Positions 23,715-35,290 of a stretch of 64,000 nt of DNA are shown here, in pieces (within the stretch, counting starts at the first letter, position 1; the number at the start of each line of letters is the position of its first letter). A program made the position numbers and the translations under genes. Location of the stretch: assembly GCA_030063045.1 (NCBI GenBank), contig JAQSEB010000181.1:186001-250000 (forward strand). Direction: 5' to 3'. The stretch comes from Pratylenchus scribneri (Eukaryota > Nematoda > Chromadorea > Rhabditida > Pratylenchidae). The notes below the pieces were generated by a model that made no database searches, had not been told where the DNA came from, and was given only the letters and a program-made list of their open reading frames with translations.

Positions 23715-26401
23715 ATGCAATTCATCTATTCATTTACTCCCAGTTTCGGCACTCTCCTCGCTTCACCCGGCTATGCCATTTTCATCATTTGCATTTTCTT
23801 CCTGATTCGATTCCTCAAATTGACCAATTTTGATGAGAAACCACAAATCACATTGATTAGAAGCAAAAGAGGAGGAAATGAAAAGAAGAAAATACGCCGA
23901 TTATCTGCGGATGATGCCAATAATTTGCCATTGGATTTGGCCGAAATTATCGAGCAATGCACAATTTTGAATGAAAAGTTTGTTTTAAAAAATAACTAAT
24001 ATAAAAAACTTTGAAAATATCGAAAAAGAATACATTAAACTAAATAATTACAATGGTTTAACCTTTAACGGAATGTCCTATACATTCACAAGACATATGC
24101 ATATACCAAATGGGATAAGCTCGTCAAAGAAGACACATGGTTTGGTCAAAATAAAAGGGTACTAAAAGGGTTCAAACCGATTTTGAATGGTTCAAAACCA
24201 AACTAAGAATTGGTTAAACTTAAACCAAATCATTAACAAAAGATGCGTCTTGACGAGTTCTATTAATTGGGATTGGGTAAAAGTTTATGAGTCTATAAAG
24301 CTAAACTTCAGAGAGAGAATGGTTTTATTAAATATTTTCCTCATTATTTAGTTACATTCCACCGCCAATTTGGGGTCGAAATGGCCATATTCAAACGGCC
24401 GTATATGGCATTTTGGGCCATCAATCACTTCGGCGAACCTATGATAAGCGGCATTTCCTTTCTCTCCCGGACGGAACCACTGCAACATTTGATGTTTTTG
24501 AGTCAATCTCGGCCCATCGAAATGGAGGTTTAAATCAATTTTAAAAAATTAATTTTTTTTTTAATTTTCCATAGGTGATTTCACATTGGTTTTCTGTCCG
24601 GGCATTGCAAATTGCAGCGAATCGAATTACATTCGAACATGTGTTCACCTGATTCAAGAGAACGGCTATCGGAGTGCAGTTTTGAACCATTTGGGTGTAT
24701 TGCGAGATGTAAAATTGACATCGGAACGAATATTTTCATACGGTTTGCCTTTTGATAAAAATTACTTTATTAATTTGAAAAAAAGCGAAGGAGGACCCTT
24801 ATTAGTTTTGATTGGAAAATCCGCAAAATTTGAACAAAAAAAAAATGAAATTAACTTTAAAAAAAACAATTAGGTGGAAACGGCGAAATGGAAGAAATGT
24901 TCAAAAAATTGGCCGAATTATATCCCCGCACACGGTTCATTGGAATTGGATTCAGCATGGGCGCAAATGTGCTCACAAATTGTATGACCAGATTGGAATC
25001 GGTTGAAATTCGCTCTCGCATCATTTTGGCCATCTCAATTTGCCAGGGATATTCTGCAACCATGTATTAAAATATTTACAAAATAATTTTAATAAATTTT
25101 TTAGTGCTTCACAACTATTAATGGAATGGGAATCGGGTCGACGCATCTATAACTATATAATCACCGAAAATGTAAAAAGACTGTTACGAAGAAATTTTGA
25201 AAAGGCTGTCAAACCGCATGTCAAAAATAGGCTCGTCGATGAGAAGGTATAATATTTTAAAAATAGATTTATTCAACAATAATTTCCTTAAAATTAAACA
25301 TTTTAAATATTTTTTTTAGCAACTTTGGTCCTCAACCTCCTTGATTTGGTTGGATGAATGGTACAGTCGACGTGTTCATGGATTCGACTCTTTGGAGGCC
25401 TATTATGAGAATAGCAGTTGTTTTTCCCGTATCAAGGACATTAAAGTTCCAATGGTAAATAGGCTTAAAAACATATTTCCATAATGAAAACAATTAGGCA
25501 AAAACACAATTTAAAAAGGAAACACAATTTCCGGAATGAGACACATTTTCCGGAATGAATAGGCAAAATACATTTTCCTGAGTGAAACACATTTTCCGGA
25601 ATGAATAGGCAGAAACACATTTTCAAGAATGAAACGGCAAAATACTTTTCCTGAGTGAAACACATTTTCCGGAATGAATAGGCAGAAACACATTTTCCGG
25701 AATGAATAGGCAGAAATACATTTGCCGGAATTAATAGGCAGAAACACATTTTCCGGAATGAAACGGCAAAATACTTTTCCTGAGTGAAACACATTTTCCG
25801 GAATGAATAGGCAGAAACACATTTTCCTGAGTGAAACACATTTTCCGGAATGAATAGGCAAAAACACATTTTCCGGAATGAATAGGCAAAAACACATTTT
25901 CCGGAATGAAACACATTTTCCAGAATGAAACGGCAAAAACACATTTATGGAAAAACACAATTTCCAGAATGAACAAATTTATGTAAAAACACAACTGGAA
26001 TAAATAACAATTAGACAAAACAATTCCGGAAAGAAAAACATTTTTCCGAAAGAAATACAATTAAACAAAAACACATAAGAAAAAGCAAAAACACATTTCC
26101 TGAATGATTATTCATTTTGTTTAAAAATTTTTAGATTTTCTTGAATGCCCTCGACGATCCCCTCGTTCCACAACAATTATGGGAGCCAGTGCGCGAAATC
26201 TGCCAAACTCATCCGCTTCATGCATTCATTTTGCTCAAACATGGCGGCCATCTTGGTTTCCTCGAAGGTTCCACCCCATTCAATCCGCGTTCCATCACTT
26301 GGCTCGATCGTCTCATTCTCCAGCTGGCTGAGGCTGCCACCGCTGACCAAACTGCTGATCACCCGACCTCCTCATTCAAATCGACTGCTGCTTCCATTTA
26401 A
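23715..26401 (+). CDS. abhd2: ABHD2-type alpha/beta hydrolase (predicted membrane monoacylglycerol lipase)
   Basis: Seven exons (23715-23977, 24352-24527, 24575-24742, 24874-25063, 25105-25246, 25320-25454, 26135-26401) join in frame to 446 aa, close to the roughly 425 aa usual for ABHD2. An N-terminal hydrophobic segment at about 15-35 (SPGYAIFIICIFFLIRFL) suggests a single membrane anchor. Family blocks follow: PPPIWGRNGHIQTAVYG, FCPGIANCSESNYIRT and GYRSAVLNHLG. The triad is S230 in GFSMGAN, D366 in NALDDPLVP and H397 in KHGGHLGF. ABHD2 proteins hydrolyse monoacylglycerols and related esters in membranes. Relative to the mammalian protein it has a longer spacer between the membrane anchor and the PPPIWG block, and a Thr/Ser-rich tail. 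Intron 6 is filled by a minisatellite, and intron 1 by a decayed fold-back. The gene is divergent from the WD40 gene. Confidence 0.93.
24040..24310. repeat. Decayed fold-back in ABHD2 intron 1
   Basis: The left half (ataagctcgtcaaagaagac, catggtttggtc) is loosely inverted against the right half (aaaccaaatcattaacaaaa, gatgcgtcttgacgagttct). Carries the gatgcgtcttgacgag core shared with the fold-backs in the Srsx-like gene. Confidence 0.5.
25500..25960. repeat. ~28-bp minisatellite in ABHD2 intron 6
   Basis: About 17 copies of a unit around cacattttccggaatgaata plus ggcagaaa, with shortened 19-bp units interspersed. Entirely intronic. Confidence 0.85.
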
Positions 26402-27576
26402 ACATGGGCAATGCATTTATTGATGGATTTCGTTAATGAAAATAGCCCAGAGAAATGATTAAATCCTAAAATTTCCCTACCATAGATCTCTTAAATTTTT
26501 TGTTAGCATTTTACAACGTGTGATTAATTTGATTGTTCACTCACAAAATTATTGTTGTCTCCCATTTTTGATGATTGGCAAGTCCCAAAATATTTAATTA
26601 TGTTGTTCTTTATTAATTAATTGTTACCCGAACAAAACATAAATCCGGTCTTCTTTTTTATCACATTTTATTTTGGCTCATAAAGAAAGGAAAAATCATA
26701 AAAACAGTATTTTTCAATTTAGAAATTAGCTTGATTATTTTACATTTTAATTCTTAATTTCATTTAATATAAGTTTGTCAATTTTTTGAACTGCTTTTAC
26801 TGAATTGATAGGCCATTCCAAGCTGGCATTAATCGATTTGGCCAAAATTGCATTGAGAAGTAGGGAAGAAGGCACTTCAATGACTGTTTTGAGAGAAAAT
26901 ATCGCGATTCAGCAACCTCCGCGCATCTTACTAAATGAACCATCCACCATTTTTTCCTATCATTGTCTGGATAACAGTCACTCGTCAATTTTCGTATTGC
27001 AATATTGAATTAATTGGGGATTGGAGAAGAAAATATTGTCCATATTCAGCAGCAGAAGCAGGAAAGCTCTATATTGATTAAAACAGCCTATTTTCAAACA
27101 ATCAATCAAATATTGATCTCAATCTCAAAATTATAAAAAGTTTATTTTCCAAACTTAAAATGACATCAGTGCAGGTTATTTTCAGCTCCGAATTCTTATT
27201 TTTTCTAATTTTGGCTCAAAATAAAAGCACCTTTTATTTCAAAATTTTTTAAAGTTTTTCATTTTTTCCAAAATTTAATAGTCTTAATTTTGCAAAACTA
27301 ATATAAATTGTCCTAACAATTTAAATATTCATTTTTTTAAGTAAAATTCGAAACCTTAATGGCTAGATTAATTTAATTAATCCATTTTGATATCAAAATG
27401 TTCTATAAAAAGATCCATCCAATATCATAAAATTTTTATTGATATTTTGAAAAGATATCTGTCGACAAATTTGGATAGTCTTTCTTAACTCCAATTATTC
27501 AGACATTTAATTATATCCATTAAAAAATTTCCTTCCCATTTTTTTGTAAAAAATTAATAAAAAATTTGAACAGCAG
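26402..27576. other. Intergenic region
   Basis: An AT-rich spacer between the ABHD2-like and the orphan secreted gene. The stretch 26805-27008 has a + frame of about 67 codons with relatively balanced composition, but no start context, neighbouring exon or recognisable family, so it is not called. Nothing else is seen. Confidence 0.4.
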
Positions 27577-30500
27577 ATGAAAAAAATGGCTAAATTTTGT
27601 TTAATATTTCTGCTGACTTCTACAATTCAATGGTTGTCACCATTCGGCTTTATTGATGCAGCCCAAAATAATTTTACAAATTTGTGGCGTTTCAATGAAT
27701 TGACTCGACGAATGCTTAAAATGTTGCCGAATAAAAATTGGAAAGAGAGAAATGTCGACGAAGATGAATTAACTCAATTTTCTGCAATTTTCCCTTTGGA
27801 AAATGTCAAATTGTTATTGAAAAAAATTTATAAAAATATTCTGCCAGAATTCTATAGCAAATATGAAAAGAGTGGAAAATTTGAATGTGTCTTCAGAAGA
27901 AACAATGATGGAAATGAAAAATGGCAGAAAGTTTTGAATGATGACAATGGGAAATTGTGGAAAGCCAAAAATGTTAACAGTGACATCAGAAAACAAGTTT
28001 TGGATTGGTGGAAATATGAGGGAAATTTTGCTAAAATGCTACATAAAAATGGGCTAATAAGGTAAATTTAATTTAATTAATTATTTTATTTTGTCATGGT
28101 ATTTGATTTAAAAATTGATTTTTTATTTTAGTAGAGGTTATGTTATTTTTATTTTCACTTAAACCTGTTTGATTTGAAGTCTAGAATGTTTAATTTTTTT
28201 GAATAAATCAAATCAAAAATTAATTATTAACTAGCTCGGGCGCACGCCCTATCGGGCGCGCTTCCGAGCTAGTCAAATTCTTTTTCTCTATCTCATCTTA
28301 TCTACATTCTTTTTTTTCTTTTTCTCTATCTTATTCATCATATCTTTTTCTTTTCTCTATTCATCTTATCTACATTCTTTTTCTTTTCATTATCTCATTC
28401 ATCTTATCTAAATTCTTTTTCTCTTCTCTATCTTTTACATCAGCTTATCTCTCGCCCCTTCGGGGCTCAGCTCGCTTCGCTCGCCCTTCGATTTTTTCCC
28501 TATATCATCTTCGCCCCTTCGGGGCTCAGAGAATTAAATTGTTTAGGATAAAATGATAAAAAAATTATTTGTTACCATTGTGAATCGAACTTAGCCCACA
28601 CAGCAAAAGTCTAGCACTCTACCATCTGAACTATTCAAGTCATTAAAAAAAGCATCAATCAATTCTACTATACTATCACATAGGGCGGGCAAAAAATCGA
28701 TATGTGGAATACTCCACATTTTTGTGGAATACTCCACATTCCATAGAAAAAAAAATTTGCATATTTCATGGCCAAAACCTAAACCAAATGCAAAAAGATT
28801 ATCACCATCATCTTTAGCATGGTCGATTACCCTATATTTCACTTCTCCATCATCAAAATCCAACATCACCAAACTTGGCCATAACGCTATGGCCAAGCTG
28901 CGCGAGACTTGAACCAAATACAAAACCATTATCACCATCGTCTTCAGCACCCTCGATTACCTTATACTTGACATTTTCATCATCAAAAACTATCATTACC
29001 AAACTTGGCCATAACTTATGGCCTAGCTGCGCGAGACTTGGCCAAATCAAAAAACTAACTATCTGGTCGTGATCAGCACCCCAGAAAACCCTTGAGTACA
29101 AAAATTCAGCTCAATCCATCCACATATCTCTGAGAAAATCGGGGGACAGACAGACAGACACTTCTATAATTATTAATAGCCAATTTTAAAAATATGTACA
29201 GACATTTTTTTTTTTAATTTTGCATTTTATAAAATTTTAATCATTAGATTTTACACCGGATTACTCTTTAAATTAAATTTAATAATTAATAGCGATAATT
29301 CGCTTCTTTAAATCTTAAAACAAAATTTAATTTCCTTTTTTGTATAAATGATTCCAATGAAAAATGGCTAATTGATATGCTCTTCGAGAAAGAACCAATG
29401 GACAATTTGTATCAATTCAAGTTGTTTTTCTCCTTCCTTACAAGGCTCAGTTTCACGATTGGTCAAACTCCTTTTGATGAAGCTGATTTACATATTGACC
29501 ATTTTGTTAGAGCATATAATTGCATTCGGCGAATTATTAAAGATCAAGCGTAAGGATTAAGTAATTTTATTAAAGCAAATTATTTAAAATCGGTTTAGTT
29601 AGGGTCAATTATAGACCAATAATTTTATAAAATATATTTAAGAAATTATAACCGGTATGGTTTAAAAACTGAATAAATTATGTTGATAATTTTTTTAAAC
29701 ACTGATTTAATTATAATTTTTGCTTTAAAAAAAGATTTAAGTTTTAACCATTTATTTGTTAAAAAACCGAATTATTTAGGTCCAAACAATTGTAGTAATA
29801 AATATAAAATGAAATTTATGTCTTCTTTAAATCAGTTCAAATAAAGACCATTTATGTTTCAAAAAAACAATTTAATTTATGGCCAATTATGATGTAATAA
29901 AAGGTCAAAAATTAATGAAAATCAACGAATTAAAATTTGATTTAATTCATTTGACAATTTAATTAAACCTAATTGAGAAATCATTTAGTCTAAATTCTTA
30001 ATCAAATTTTCAGCATTTATGCAATTCCTTCATTTGAAGTAATTGGAAATGATCAAATTTCAATGAAATTCGATCAAGAAATTTTTCCAAGATTCAGGCG
30101 AAGAGGTTAATTAAATTATGAAAAAATAATTTTTTATAAAATTAATTGTTTTCAGTCAATTTTGATGCAATCCAAACTTTGTTGGGAATGAATAAATTGC
30201 GTATTTCTGAATGCATTGAAATTATTGAAATGATTGTAGAAAATCAAAACGGATGGGCATGGGCCGAAGCCGATTCCGTGCCAGTATCATGGGAGAGGAC
30301 GGAGAAGGGGAAATTGTTTACTAAAATTTTGAATACTTTGACCGATGATCCAACAAATGCTGAGGCAATTTATGCAATCAGAAATTTTGGCAAAAATTTC
30401 GCTGTTCGAATTTTGAATGATTTCAAATATTTGGAAAAGGGAAAACAATATTTACGTGAATTCAATGGAATTGATACAAAAATGGCTTTGTTAATTCGAA

Positions 30501-32187
30501 AAATTGAGAATTTGGAATTTTTTGGGTGAGAAAATTATTTTGACAAAAAATATTTATGATTTTTTAAGTTGGGTTATTGACAAAGAATTAATGGTAAAAA
30601 AGGAAATTTATATGCATTTTGAGGATGCCATCCAAATTGACTTTGATGCAAATAAAGGTAAAGAAATTTAATTTTAATGGGAAAATATATTTTATATTTT
30701 TTCCTATTTAGTCAAACTGAATAATTAAATCCTCTCAAAAATATCTCAATTTCGGAAAATTTAATAATCCCAAAAATGTTCAATTATTTTATGCGTATAA
30801 AATAATTATTAATTTATTTATTCCTAATCAACCTCAACTTATATTTTTAAGAGAATTTTTATAAATTTTAAAATAAATTTTAGATATTTTAGTAAAATTT
30901 CGGGATTTTTTCTTCTACTTTATTCTGTGTTGTCGTAGGATAAATAATTAATTTAATTAAAAATTAAAATCATGCAACTATTTATTTTTAATTAATTTTA
31001 AAATACCCAATAGCCAAAACTGTTTAATTTTGAACTAGATGAATTTTTCATCTGGCAAATTTTTGGATATAATTTGCTTGAGGAAGATTTTAAATTGTTT
31101 CTTATAGATCTAATTTCAACATTTATATTTTTCCCTTATTCTTTTATAACTTATCATGATTTGAAATTAATTAGTGGATTATTTAAATTTAGTAATTTGA
31201 TAATTAAATTACATTTTAGAATATTTAACAATTGCTTCAAAAATGTCTAACACTTGTGAGAATTTACAAAAATTACTCAAAAAATGCACAGAAGTTTCAA
31301 CAATTGATGTAAAAATTCAATGCGAATTGAGGCCATCAGAAAATAATAAATTCAAGGAATTCAATGAATTTGTGGAAATAGCAGATAAAAAGTTCATTGA
31401 AAAATTTCAAATTAATTTCGTCAAGCAAGAAATTGAAGAAAAAATTGAAAAATTAGACGAATTAAAAAATGCAATTGAAAATTATAGAAATGGTAAATTA
31501 TATTATTAAATTGTAAAAATAATAATTTTCAGAATATATAATCAATTTTTTAATTGAATATTAATTTAATTTAACAATATTCATATCATTTTGTTTATAC
31601 AGATTTGGTTGAGTTGATTAAAAAGTTAATTAACGATTTAATTTAAATTGCAAATAATTTAGTTCAAAAATTCGCGAAATAAAAATAGAGTAATTTTATT
31701 TGACTGGTCATAAATTTATGACCAACTATATTTGATCTAACATTTTTAATCTAAATTTTCTGTAGGAAAAATTTTTTTCAAAGGCACAATTATGGGAATC
31801 CCATTAAAATTTAATAATAGGAATTAATTTTAAAATAATCCAATTGGATAAATATTAAAAAAATCATCTTCAATTCAAACAATTCTTTCTCAATTTTTTT
31901 TTTAAATTCTATAATAATAATATTTAATAATAGATTTAAAAAACCTGGAATTAAAATGCGCCGAATTGACTATTCCACAAATGGAAGAATGGAAAATTTG
32001 TGTTAAAAATGGAAAGAAAATCGAATTAAATAGGAAAGAAATAAAAGATTTCAAGATTCAAATTGAAACAATGGGAAAAGAATGGAAAAATTTAAAGCAA
32101 GAAATTCAGGAAAATTTAAATGAATTTTTGAAGAAAATCAAAGAAATTGGAGAAGATTTAAGAAGAAAACTTATGGAAAATTCATAA
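27577..32187 (+). CDS. Orphan secreted protein with helical C-terminal half
   Basis: Exons 27577-28061, 29445-29549, 30014-30105, 30156-30525, 30569-30657, 31220-31492 and 31934-32187 join in frame to 555 aa. Residues 1 to about 28 (basic start, CLIFLLTSTIQWL core, FIDA end) look like a signal peptide; no other membrane segment is seen. The middle has aromatic-rich helices (NLWRFNELTRRML, NGWAWAEADSVPVSW). From about 380 it is charged and coiled-coil-like (EEKIEKLDELKNAIENY, EWKNLKQEIQENLNEF). Two other 3' exons also fit: 30712-30728 (ends VKLNN) after exon 5, and 31603-31646 (DLVELIKKLINDLI) after exon 6, both with good acceptors and the same phase as the main path. No family is recognised. 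A secreted, lineage-specific role (for instance host interaction) is speculation. Intron 1 contains a mobile element. The exon-2 acceptor is set by frame and a strong pyrimidine tract. Confidence 0.68.
28231..29166. mobile_element. 936-bp non-autonomous element with 10-bp target duplication
   Basis: Lies in intron 1 of the orphan secreted gene. Exact flanking repeats taattattaa are at 28221-28230 and 29167-29176. One end is a GC-rich hairpin (CTAGCTCGG at 28231 paired with CCGAGCTAG ending 28272); the other is a gacagacagacagac tract ending in cacttcta. Inside are ttcggggctcagctcgcttc, a tRNA-like block on the - strand, and two diverged copies of a ~130-bp unit (about 28785-28915 and 28916-29045) each ending ctgcgcgagacttg. 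No terminal inverted repeats and no protein. The long duplication suggests a retroposon, while the hairpin end recalls Helitrons; class unresolved. Confidence 0.75.
28573..28640 (-). other. tRNA-derived block within the 936-bp element
   Basis: Read on the - strand it has an A-box-like tagttcagatggtagag, an anticodon-loop-like agactttt and a B-box-like agttcgattc at tRNA spacing. The stems pair poorly, so this is a degenerate tRNA or SINE head rather than a working tRNA gene. Confidence 0.45.
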
Positions 32188-33449
32188 AAAAAAATTGCAA
32201 ATTATTTTTACCATATTTTAACAATTGTTATCTTTTATTTTAAGAAAAATTAATTTTTGCCTACATCAAAATTTTCAATTCACTAAAATCTTACAAATAT
32301 TTTCCTTTAAGCTTTACATGAATATGCCTTTTTTCGAATCAAAATCCAGCAGGGCTTCACCGTCGTATGGCGAGATGGTCGAAAATGTTGCAAAAGCCAC
32401 ATTTATGTATTAGTAAAATGCAGTGTTGAGCATTTGAAAATTGGCTCGTAGTCGTACTCTACTTTCGTACCTCCAATTTTTTCTCCTCGTATTCGTACTA
32501 GTACCTCGTGCTTTCTTTTGAAAAATGGCATTTTTTGCCAAAGATATTATAATCTCCAAATTAATTCCACCAGTTTTTACAATCTTCAATTTTAATTTGG
32601 CCAGTTTTACAATTTGAGAATTTAGAATATTAGCTGCTGTATATTGCTTGTTTGATAATGGAGAGGGAAGGGGGAATGGAGAAAAGAAGAAAAAACATTT
32701 CCGGGCGAAATACAATCGAAATACATTTGGTTAGTGTGGTTACAAACAATAACATACGGGATATTAATAAACACATTTTTGGAATTTTCACAAACCAACA
32801 TATTTACTGAATATCAATATTTTCGCTCCTATTTTTTGCATTTTTTGGAGTAACGCAAAACTAGGATGAAATCTACTCTCTCAATATTTCCAAAATTTTT
32901 TCATTCTTCCAACTTCTTATTGTTCAAATTTTATTTGAAGAGAGAGAATTTTGCCCACTTCTTCCAATCAATTGGCCATGAAATATTGTAAGTCTCAATC
33001 TCGAGATAAAAGAATGAGGCGAATGGAAGGAAGAATTAGAGAGCAAAGTCAGAGAATGGGAACAAATAAAAATTCTTTGATATTGAAAACAGCAGCTGGG
33101 ATCAAGAAATTGGATATAAATGAAAGGAAAATAAATAAATAAAATTTGGAACCAGAGCAGGTGCTATTGGTGGGTTGGGGCGAATTCGATTAACAAAAAA
33201 ATTTGGTGGATTGGAAAACAGCCGTTTGGTGTGTTGAGCCAACAAAAATTTCATCGATTTCGCCACCACTTTAAGCCTTTAACCCTTGACATTTGCTTCT
33301 GGCATGAAAGAATTTATTCCATTGCTTTCTTTTTCACCGTATAATATTTTCCTTTGGAACTTTTAGGGAATAAAAATTAGATATTTATTTAAATATAATT
33401 TATTATTTTTGTTTTTTATTAATAAATCTTCCATATATTTTAAGTAAAA
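32188..33449. other. Intergenic region
   Basis: An AT-rich spacer. A + frame at 32951-33142 (63 codons, basic) lacks splice or family support. At 32422 cagtgttgagcatttg resembles a hAT terminus, but no matching far end was found. The final ~200 bp before 33450 presumably hold the promoter of the next gene. Confidence 0.4.
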
Positions 33450-35290
33450 ATGGATGTGCCCGATTCGTGTGCAATCGGTTTTCGGCCTCGGAGATATTGT
33501 TTGCCCGCCGTGTTGCGCTCAAATTCCGTTGAAATCAGGCCATTGCCCTTGGGAATGGTAAAAAATACATTTATAATTATAATCTAATTTAATTAAAAAA
33601 AATTGACTTTAACTTAAGCCAGCCACATTGTACTTAACTATGAAAAATTTTAGCCCAATTCGGATAGCTCTTTTACTAGGTAAGATCAATGAATATATAC
33701 GAAATAATTTTTAATTAAAAAAATCGAATTTTTGTATATACTTGTCTAATAAATCGCTTTTCTAATAAACCCTATCATCTGAATATCTATTTAGCATAGA
33801 CCGACCCAAGTCCTAGAATGGCCAAATGTCAGTTATATGATCTCAAAATTTACAATTTTCAGGACATAAAATTTTAAATAAATTCAGTGATTTTATAAAT
33901 AAATTAATATACAATTCTCACCGGATTTTACTAGCCAAAAATGGTAAAACAGTTAAGTGCATAATTAGGATTTTCACGAAATTAAATATGTTTCGAGGGC
34001 CTAGAAAATTTTTTAATTTTTTTTGCATTTTTAAAATCTGAATTTACCCTAAAAATGTCAAAATTGGAAAAAAATTACAGCAAAATCATAAAATATTTTT
34101 ATGTTAAAAACATTATTTTTCCTTTTCTCATAAATCTATTAATCAAAACCTAAAAATCTGCTCCCTATAATCCTAGATTCGTCAAACACGTTCGGCCAGT
34201 AGCAGCTATTCGACCCCAGTTTTGGATGTGATGCCATATGGAGGCAAAGGACCGGTTGGGCCAAGCTGGGCCTATTACTATAGCAACACAAAACCGGACT
34301 TCAACAAGGACAAAACATATTTTGGCGATCCAGTAAGTGGCAAAAAAAACTTCCAAAAAATGGTATTATCGGTATCCTGAACCATAATGTTTTTGAATGG
34401 AGGGTCCACCTTAACAGTTGATTAAATTTACGGTTAAGGAAATGTGCGATGATAGATAGCCTATCCTCTAAATACCCCCATACTATAACTATTATATACT
34501 ATACTAGTTAATCCTTAATCCATGCTGGGGATGAGGGTGGTGGTGGTTACCTTTTCCTTACTCTTTATAATCTAAAAAACTGCTCTTGGATAACCGTGAT
34601 AAATACCAAAATTTTTCAGCGCAATGTTTACTGGCCAACCAGATATTCACATTGTGCTGGCATTAATTCCTGGGAGAAAAAGGCAAAGAATTTTTTTAAA
34701 TAAATTAATATAAATTTTTTTAATAAATATATTTAAAAATCGAATTTGACCCTATTTTTAGTCATATTTTGGCCATTTTTGGTAAGTAGCTAAATGCCAA
34801 CATTTATCAAAAATGTGACCTATTCCCAATGATAAAATGTTGGCATTGGGATTACCAAAAATTGGCATAAATTACATTGAACATGAGGCCAAATTCATGC
34901 TTATTAACCTGTCTAATTATCCAAATAAAGATTTTTTAAAATTTTAAATATTTTTTTAAAAAATTTTTAACAAAAATAAACTGGCAAACAAAAGTTCAAA
35001 AAATTACATATTATATTCTAGTAATAAAAATTTTTACCCAAAAAATGATTTTTGAACTAATTTTTAATATTTTTTTTGAAAAATATGCATTTAGAAAAAT
35101 AAAAGTACAATTTTAATTTAAATAAGTATTATTAAATATTTTGCAGGCCACCAACATCTCAAATTACAAGGATTTTCATGCCAAAAAGCATTGGGACTAT
35201 CCGTTCAGCTATTGGGCCCGTTATTATTGGAATCAGCCAGCCGTGAAGACAACCACCACAGATCCACAAATTCGTCGAAAAATTAGATGA
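33450..35290 (+). CDS. Small Tyr/Trp-rich basic protein, unrecognised family
   Basis: Four exons (33450-33557, 34177-34332, 34620-34682, 35147-35290), all in phase 0, give 156 aa. There is no signal peptide or membrane segment. The protein is strongly aromatic and basic: PVGPSWAYYYSNTKPDF, RNVYWPTRYSHC and HWDYPFSYWARYYWNQP, ending in QIRRKIR. Codon use in these exons is much less AT-rich than the flanks, supporting real coding. Intron 3 requires a GC donor (AAAAAG|GCAAAG) because no GT fits before the stop. The composition recalls small Tyr-rich muscle thick-filament proteins of nematodes (filagenins), but no sequence match is claimed. Intron 3 also holds a small palindromic repeat. Confidence 0.75.
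34771..34867. repeat. Small palindromic repeat (copy 2)
   Basis: The left arm ggccatttttggtaa ... aatgccaacatttatc pairs with the right arm gataaaatgttggcattg ... ttaccaaaaattggc. Opposite orientation to the copy at 8895-8980. Lies in intron 3 of the Tyr/Trp-rich gene. Confidence 0.7.

Noticed and set aside
26805..27008. Possible 67-codon gene
   Set aside because: No start context, neighbouring exons or recognisable family; overlapping frames are open on both strands.
28231..29166. Helitron assignment from the CTAG hairpin end
   Set aside because: An exact 10-bp target duplication flanks the element, which Helitrons do not make; class left open.
32422..32760. hAT-like terminus cagtgttgagcatttg
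   Set aside because: No complementary far end or 8-bp duplication could be found.
32951..33142. Basic 63-codon frame
   Set aside because: Low-complexity Lys/Arg composition without splice partners or homology that I recognise.
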